From positions 1 through 18,504 of the forward strand of contig DASPZP010000054.1 in the NCBI GenBank assembly GCA_035636195.1: a stretch of 18,504 nt of DNA, in the 5' to 3' direction. Source of the stretch: Anaeromyxobacter_A sp035636195. Its GTDB lineage: Bacteria > Myxococcota > Myxococcia > Myxococcales > Anaeromyxobacteraceae. The notes beneath the pieces were generated by a model. It had not been told where the DNA came from, made no database searches, and worked only from the letters and a program-made list of their open reading frames with translations. This document shows positions 14,724-18,504 of this stretch, in pieces (the first letter of the stretch is position 1; each line of letters opens with the position of its first letter). The position numbers and the translations under genes were made by a program.

Positions 14724-15247
14724 ACCACCGACACGCCCTGGCGCGCGGCTTCACCCTGATCGAGCTCATGCTGGTGGTCTCGATCATGGGCTTGCTCTCC
14801 TCGGTCGCGCTGCCGCAGTACACCCGGGCCACGCTGCGCGCCCGCTCCGCCGAGCGGGTCACCATCATGGAGTCGTTGTTCCGCGCCGTGAACGACGTCG
14901 TGAACCAGCAGCAGCGCGTGCCGAGCGCGGCCCCGCCGCTGACGCGGAGCACCTGGACAGGGGTCGGGAACCCGGCCGGCGCCCCCGGCACGTTGAAGCG
15001 CCACTTCGACTGGACCGCCGCAGGGTGGACCCAGGTGCCGATGGTCGTGCAAGGCGACGCGTACTACACGTATAGCTTCGTCGCCGACGACCTGAACGGC
15101 GACGGCAAGACCGTGACGCTCACCGTGACCGGCGACGGCGACCTCGACGGGGACGGCCTCCACTCGGTCCGCACCACCTCCTACACGAGCGTCGGCTTCG
15201 CGTTCAAGCAGGATCCTGAGCCGTACCTCGACCCGAACATCTTCTAG
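14720..15247 (+). CDS. Type IV pilin-like protein
   Basis: The 175-residue protein has a 10-residue leader MNHRHALARG, cleaved before FTLIELMLVVSIMG (Glu5 present), and a long N-terminal helix to about residue 65. The globular part has no cysteine, so no disulfide-bonded D-region. Two Asp/Gly/Asn-rich loops, DDLNGDGK (123-130) and GDGDLDGDG (138-146), look like calcium-binding loops. The protein is closer in layout to a type IVa or stand-alone pilin than to GspG, since it lacks the KDPW and YDIKSYGSDG signatures. It overlaps the upstream membrane protein gene (ATGA) and is followed by 78 bases before ligA. Role is unknown: a minor pilin, an adhesin or a fibre subunit are all possible. The leader should be cut by the cell's prepilin peptidase, which is not encoded here. 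Confidence 0.88.
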   Translation: MNHRHALARGFTLIELMLVVSIMGLLSSVALPQYTRATLRARSAERVTIMESLFRAVNDVVNQQQRVPSAAPPLTRSTWTGVGNPAGAPGTLKRHFDWTAAGWTQVPMVVQGDAYYTYSFVADDLNGDGKTVTLTVTGDGDLDGDGLHSVRTTSYTSVGFAFKQDPEPYLDPNIF

Positions 15248-15325
15248 AGCGAGGCCCGACCGAGCCACCCGCCGGCGGCCGCATTCACTTGCCCGCCGCG
15301 GCGCGGGGCGCCATGGTTCGGCGGC

Positions 15326-17407
15326 ATGAGCGAAGAGAGCGCCGCCGCGCGCGCCGAGGCGCTGCGCGGCCGGATCAGCGCGGCGGATCACGCCTACTAC
15401 GTCCTCGATCGTCCGGTCCTCTCCGACGCGGAGTACGACCGGCTCATGCGCGAGCTCTGCGAGCTCGAAGCGGCGCACCCGGAGCTCGCCACCCCGGACT
15501 CCCCCACCGCCCGCGTCGGCGGCGCCGCCTCGGAGCGCTTCGCGCGGGTGGTGCACCGCGAGCCGATGCTCTCTCTCGGCAACATCCAGACGGACGAGGA
15601 GCTCGACGAGCTCGACGCGCGGGTCCACCGGCTGCTCGGCCTCCCGATGGAGGATCCCATCCGCTGGGTGGTCGAGCCGAAGCTCGACGGCCTGGCGGTC
15701 GAGCTCGTCTACCAGGACGGCCGCTTCGTCCAGGGCTCCACCCGCGGCGACGGCGTGAACGGCGAGGACGTCACGGCCAACCTGCGCTCGGTGGGTCGCC
15801 TCCAGGCGAACCGCGGCGTGCCCGACCGGCTCGCCGGCGCGCCGCCCGGCCGGCTCGAGGTCCGCGGCGAGGTGCTGCTCCAGAAGGAGCACTTTGCGGC
15901 CATGAACCAGCTCATCCTGCGCCAGGGCGAGGAGCCGTTCGCGAACCCGCGCAACGCCGCGGCCGGGTCCCTGCGGCAGCTCGACTGGCGCATCACGGCC
16001 ACCCGCCCGCTGTCGTTCATCGCCTACGAGGCGCTCGTGCCGGGGCCGGATCAGAAGCTCGCGCCGTGGCGGCACCACTGGGAGAAGCTACAGGCGCTCT
16101 CCGCGTATGGCTTCGAGACGAACCCGGAGAACCGGCTCTGCCTCGGCATGGAAGAGGTGAAGGCGTACCGCGACCGCATGGCGGAGCGTCGCTTCGACCT
16201 CCCCTACGACACCGACGGCGTGGTGGTGAAGGTGGACGACCTCGACTCGCGCCAGCGGCTCGGCGCGGCCTCGAAGTTCCCGCGCTGGGCGGCGGCCTTC
16301 AAGTACCCGCCGCAGGAGGAGACGACCCAGGTGAAGGAGATCTGGGCCTCCGTCGGCCGCACCGGCGTCCTCACCCCGGTGGTGGAGGTGGAGCCGGTGC
16401 GGCTCTCGGGGGCGACCATCGCGCGGGCCACCCTCCACAACGAGGACGAGATGCGGCGGAAGGACATCCGCATCGGCGACTTCGTCCTCATTCGCCGCGC
16501 GGGCGAGGTGATCCCGGAGGTGGTGAAGGCGATCCCGGAGCGCCGCACCGGCCAGGAGCGGCCGTTCGTCTTCCCCACCTCGTGCCCGGTGTGCGGGGCG
16601 AAGGTGGTGCGCGAGGAGGGCGAGAAGGTCTACCGCTGCACCGGCTCGGCGTGTCCGGCGCAGCTCGTGGGCCGCCTGACCCACTTCGCGCAGCGCCGGG
16701 CGATGGACGTGGACGGCCTGGGCGAGAAGCTCGCGGCCTATCTCGTCCGCGGCGGGCTCGTGAAGGACTTCGCCGACCTGTACGCCGTGCCGTACCCGGA
16801 GTGGCGGAAGGCGTTCAGCCGCCCGCGCAAGGAGGAGGGGGGGACGAAGGAGCTCCCGGAGAAGAGCGCGCAGAACATGATGGAGACGCTCGCGCGTTCG
16901 AAGAAGACCACGCTGCGGCGCTTCCTCAACGCGCTCGGAATCCCGCAGGTGGGCGAGGCCACCGCCACCGCGCTCGCGCGCCACTTCGGCGACGTCGAGC
17001 GCTTCCTCGCGGCGGGCGAGGAGGAGCTCACCGCGGTGCGCGACATCGGCGTGGAGACCGCGCGGGAGATCCGCGCCTGGACGTCCGAGCCGCAGAACGA
17101 GGCGGTGGTGCGCCGGCTCCTCGCCGCCGGGGTGGTGCCCGCGCCGGAGCCGCTCCCGGTGGCCGGCTCCTTCGCCGGCAAGACGCTGGTGTTGACGGGT
17201 ACCCTCGCCCGCCGCTCGCGCGAGGAGGCGAAGGCCGAGATCGAGCGGCGGGGCGGGAAGGTGTCGGGGTCGGTGTCGAGGAAGACCCACCTCGTCGTCG
17301 CGGGCGAGGACGCCGGCACGAAGCTGAAGAAGGCGCAGGAGCTCGGCGTGCGCATCGTGGGGGAGGACGAGTTCGAGCGCCTCCTGGCGCGAGGTGGCGA
17401 GGCATGA
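15326..17407 (+). CDS. ligA: NAD-dependent DNA ligase LigA
   Basis: The 693-residue enzyme seals nicks during replication and repair using NAD+. The Ia domain (AYYVLDRPVLSDAEYDRLM, about 23-41) binds NAD+, the adenylation domain carries KLDG with catalytic Lys119, and DGVVVKVDD (298-305) is motif IV. The OB domain (about 330-410) is followed by a zinc finger (Cys420, Cys423, Cys438, Cys443), helix-hairpin-helix repeats (about 455-600) and a C-terminal BRCT domain (613-693). Length is close to the usual 670. A small charged insertion (PRKEEGGTKELPEK, about 500-513) sits before KSAQN. The ATG at 15326 has no clear ribosome binding site; an ATG at 15313 is out of frame. The stop overlaps the next gene as ATGA. 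Confidence 0.97.
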   Translation: MSEESAAARAEALRGRISAADHAYYVLDRPVLSDAEYDRLMRELCELEAAHPELATPDSPTARVGGAASERFARVVHREPMLSLGNIQTDEELDELDARVHRLLGLPMEDPIRWVVEPKLDGLAVELVYQDGRFVQGSTRGDGVNGEDVTANLRSVGRLQANRGVPDRLAGAPPGRLEVRGEVLLQKEHFAAMNQLILRQGEEPFANPRNAAAGSLRQLDWRITATRPLSFIAYEALVPGPDQKLAPWRHHWEKLQALSAYGFETNPENRLCLGMEEVKAYRDRMAERRFDLPYDTDGVVVKVDDLDSRQRLGAASKFPRWAAAFKYPPQEETTQVKEIWASVGRTGVLTPVVEVEPVRLSGATIARATLHNEDEMRRKDIRIGDFVLIRRAGEVIPEVVKAIPERRTGQERPFVFPTSCPVCGAKVVREEGEKVYRCTGSACPAQLVGRLTHFAQRRAMDVDGLGEKLAAYLVRGGLVKDFADLYAVPYPEWRKAFSRPRKEEGGTKELPEKSAQNMMETLARSKKTTLRRFLNALGIPQVGEATATALARHFGDVERFLAAGEEELTAVRDIGVETAREIRAWTSEPQNEAVVRRLLAAGVVPAPEPLPVAGSFAGKTLVLTGTLARRSREEAKAEIERRGGKVSGSVSRKTHLVVAGEDAGTKLKKAQELGVRIVGEDEFERLLARGGEA

Positions 17408-17751
17408 GCGAGCGAGCGCGGGTGCGGATGGTCGTGCGCGGCTGGGTGCAGGGGGTGGCGTTCCGGGCGGCCACGCTGGACGAGGCGCGGCGGATCGGCG
17501 GCCTCTCCGGCTGGGTGAAGAACCTGCCCGATCGGTCGGTCGAGGTGCTGGCGGAGGGGGAGCGCACGGCCGTGGAGGCGCTCCTCTCGTGGTGCAGGCG
17601 CGGGCCTCCGGCGGCGAGGGTGGAGGGCGTCGAGGCGACCTGGCTGGCGCGCGGCCGGGAGGGGCACCCTTCCGGCGCGAACGCCGGCGGCGGCCACAGC
17701 GCCCTGGAGCCACCGCTCGGCGGGCTCCCCCCCTTCGACATCGCCTTCTGA
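17404..17751 (+). CDS. acyP: Acylphosphatase
   Basis: The 115-residue protein hydrolyses acyl-phosphate bonds. The signature VRGWVQGVAFR (11-21) provides the phosphate-binding loop and catalytic Arg21, and GWVKNLPDRSVEV contains catalytic Asn40; both are as in active acylphosphatases. The fold is normally about 90 residues; here a Gly/Ser/His-rich stretch (about 83-105) comes before the usual C-terminal end (FDIAF), so the last strand is pushed out by an insertion. The ATG overlaps the ligA stop (ATGA), so it is translated with ligA; the pairing looks like genomic convenience and not a shared pathway. Confidence 0.92.
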   Translation: MSERARVRMVVRGWVQGVAFRAATLDEARRIGGLSGWVKNLPDRSVEVLAEGERTAVEALLSWCRRGPPAARVEGVEATWLARGREGHPSGANAGGGHSALEPPLGGLPPFDIAF

Positions 17752-17811
17752 GAAGTGCTACAAGGCGAGCCCTTTTTCCGGCGCCCCCGGGGCGTCCGGA
17801 CCACCCCATGG

Positions 17812-17846
17812 GACGGGTACCTGGCGGTTCGAACCCGCCGCCCGAC
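17812..17846 (+). other. Hairpin resembling a tRNA acceptor/T-arm, just before the radical SAM gene
   Basis: The inner stem GGCGG/CCGCC (17823-17827, 17835-17839) closes a 7-base loop TTCGAAC that with its flanks fits the tRNA T-arm consensus GTTCRANYC. An outer stem GACGGGT/GCCCGAC (17812-17818, 17840-17846) pairs with one A-A mismatch and one G-U, leaving ACCT bulged. No matching D- or anticodon arm is present, so it is not a tRNA. It ends 5 bases before the start codon at 17852, where it could shape translation. Confidence 0.45.
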
Positions 17847-17851
17847 GGCAC

Positions 17852-18504
17852 ATGGCACACTCCTCCTCCGTCCTCGACGAGCTCATCCTCGCTGCGCAGA
17901 AGCCCTCGCGCTACGTGGGCAGCGAGCTCGGCGCCGTGGTGAAGGACCTCGGCGCGGCCGAGATCACCTTCGCGCTCGCCTTTCCCGACACCTACGAGGT
18001 CGGGATGTCGAACCTGGGGTTCCGCCTCCTCTACCACGCGCTCAACGATCGCCCGGGCGTGGCCTGCGAGCGGGTCTTCCTGCCCTGGCCGGACCTGGAA
18101 GCCATGCTCCGGGAGCGGAAGGTGCCGCTCTTCACGCTCGAGTCGCGCGCGGCGGTGCGCGACTTCGACGTGCTCGGCGTGACCCTCCAGTTCGAGCTCT
18201 GCGCGACGAGCGTCCTCGCGCTGCTCGACCTGGCCGGCATCCCGCTCCTCACCCGCGAGCGCGGGCCGGGCGATCCGGTGGTCCTGGGCGGTGGCCCCTA
18301 CGCCATGAACCCGGAGCCCATGGGCGACTTCTTCGACGCTTTCGCGGTCGGTGAAGGGGAGGAGGTCGTCCACGAGATCGCCGACGCGGTCAAGGCGTGG
18401 AAGGGGAGCGGCGCCTCTCGGCCGGAGCTGCTGCGCGCGCTGGCCGGCATCCCCGGCGTTTACGTGCCCTCGCTCTTCGCGCCGCGCTACGACCCGGCCA
18501 CCCG
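17852..18504 (+). CDS. B12-binding radical SAM protein (TIGR03960-like), N-terminal part
   Basis: 217 codons are present and the frame is open to the right edge. The sequence matches the N-terminal, cobalamin-binding-type region of the TIGR03960 family: KPSRYVGSELGAVVKD, ALAFPDTYEVGMSNLGFRLL, LPWPDLEAMLRERKVPLFTL, then GGGPYAMNPEPMGDFFDAF and VGEGEE. The radical SAM CxxxCxxC cluster would be downstream and is not visible. Family members are uncharacterised; some carry or adjoin a DUF2344 module. The ATG at 17852 is the only plausible start in this frame; no ribosome binding site is seen and a stable hairpin lies directly upstream. Family identification is from memory of its conserved blocks. 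Confidence 0.85.
   Translation, partial: MAHSSSVLDELILAAQKPSRYVGSELGAVVKDLGAAEITFALAFPDTYEVGMSNLGFRLLYHALNDRPGVACERVFLPWPDLEAMLRERKVPLFTLESRAAVRDFDVLGVTLQFELCATSVLALLDLAGIPLLTRERGPGDPVVLGGGPYAMNPEPMGDFFDAFAVGEGEEVVHEIADAVKAWKGSGASRPELLRALAGIPGVYVPSLFAPRYDPAT

Noticed and set aside
17782..17794. CGCCCC/GGGGCG hairpin after acyP as an intrinsic terminator
   Set aside because: The loop is too small without opening the stem, and no T-run follows on the plus strand; the nearby T-run lies before the hairpin.
17775..17850. Complete tRNA gene ending at 17850
   Set aside because: The T-arm fits but no D-arm, anticodon arm or matching 5' acceptor strand can be formed at the right distance.
16088..18373. 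761-codon open frame on the minus strand opposite ligA and acyP
   Set aside because: It crosses three confident plus-strand genes and reads as Arg/His/Leu-rich low-complexity sequence, a mirror of codon bias.

Overview
The window is very GC-rich bacterial DNA with tightly packed, often overlapping genes. A complete-looking type II secretion (T2SS) gene order, an NtrC-type regulator, a zinc-type L31 ribosomal protein next to rho, and the overall composition fit a Myxococcota bacterium. Anaeromyxobacter or a close relative is my best guess; this is inferred from gene style, with no database search.

Layout. Everything from 1 to 13244 lies on the minus strand, read from right to left: rho, a zinc-binding L31 protein with a long Ala/Lys tail, a small lipoprotein, a sigma-54 response regulator, then the T2SS operon gspC-D-E-F-G-H-I-J-K (gspK runs off the left edge). 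From gspE to gspK the genes overlap by 1 to 4 bases or sit 3 bases apart, which points to translational coupling. A 306-base divergent region (13245-13550) separates this block from plus-strand genes: an unrecognised Pro/Ala-rich single-pass membrane protein coupled to a type IV pilin-like protein, then ligA coupled to an acylphosphatase, then the start of a B12-binding radical SAM protein that runs off the right edge.

How the parts work together. GspC and GspF are the inner-membrane parts, GspE the cytoplasmic ATPase, GspD the outer-membrane secretin, GspG the main pseudopilin and GspH/I/J/K the minor (tip) pseudopilins. Together they export folded periplasmic proteins. The 191 bases between the regulator and gspC hold a full-consensus sigma-54 promoter (GG-N10-GC) facing gspC. 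Upstream of it are two related palindromic sites 42 bp apart, about four helical turns. The regulator keeps the GAFTGA motif needed to activate sigma-54. The simplest reading is that this regulator switches on the secretion operon from these enhancer sites.

The most interesting points are this sigma-54 control module, the uncharacterised membrane-protein/pilin pair at 13551-15247, and a tRNA T-arm-like hairpin just before the radical SAM gene. I saw no insertion sequence, CRISPR array, rRNA or complete tRNA.
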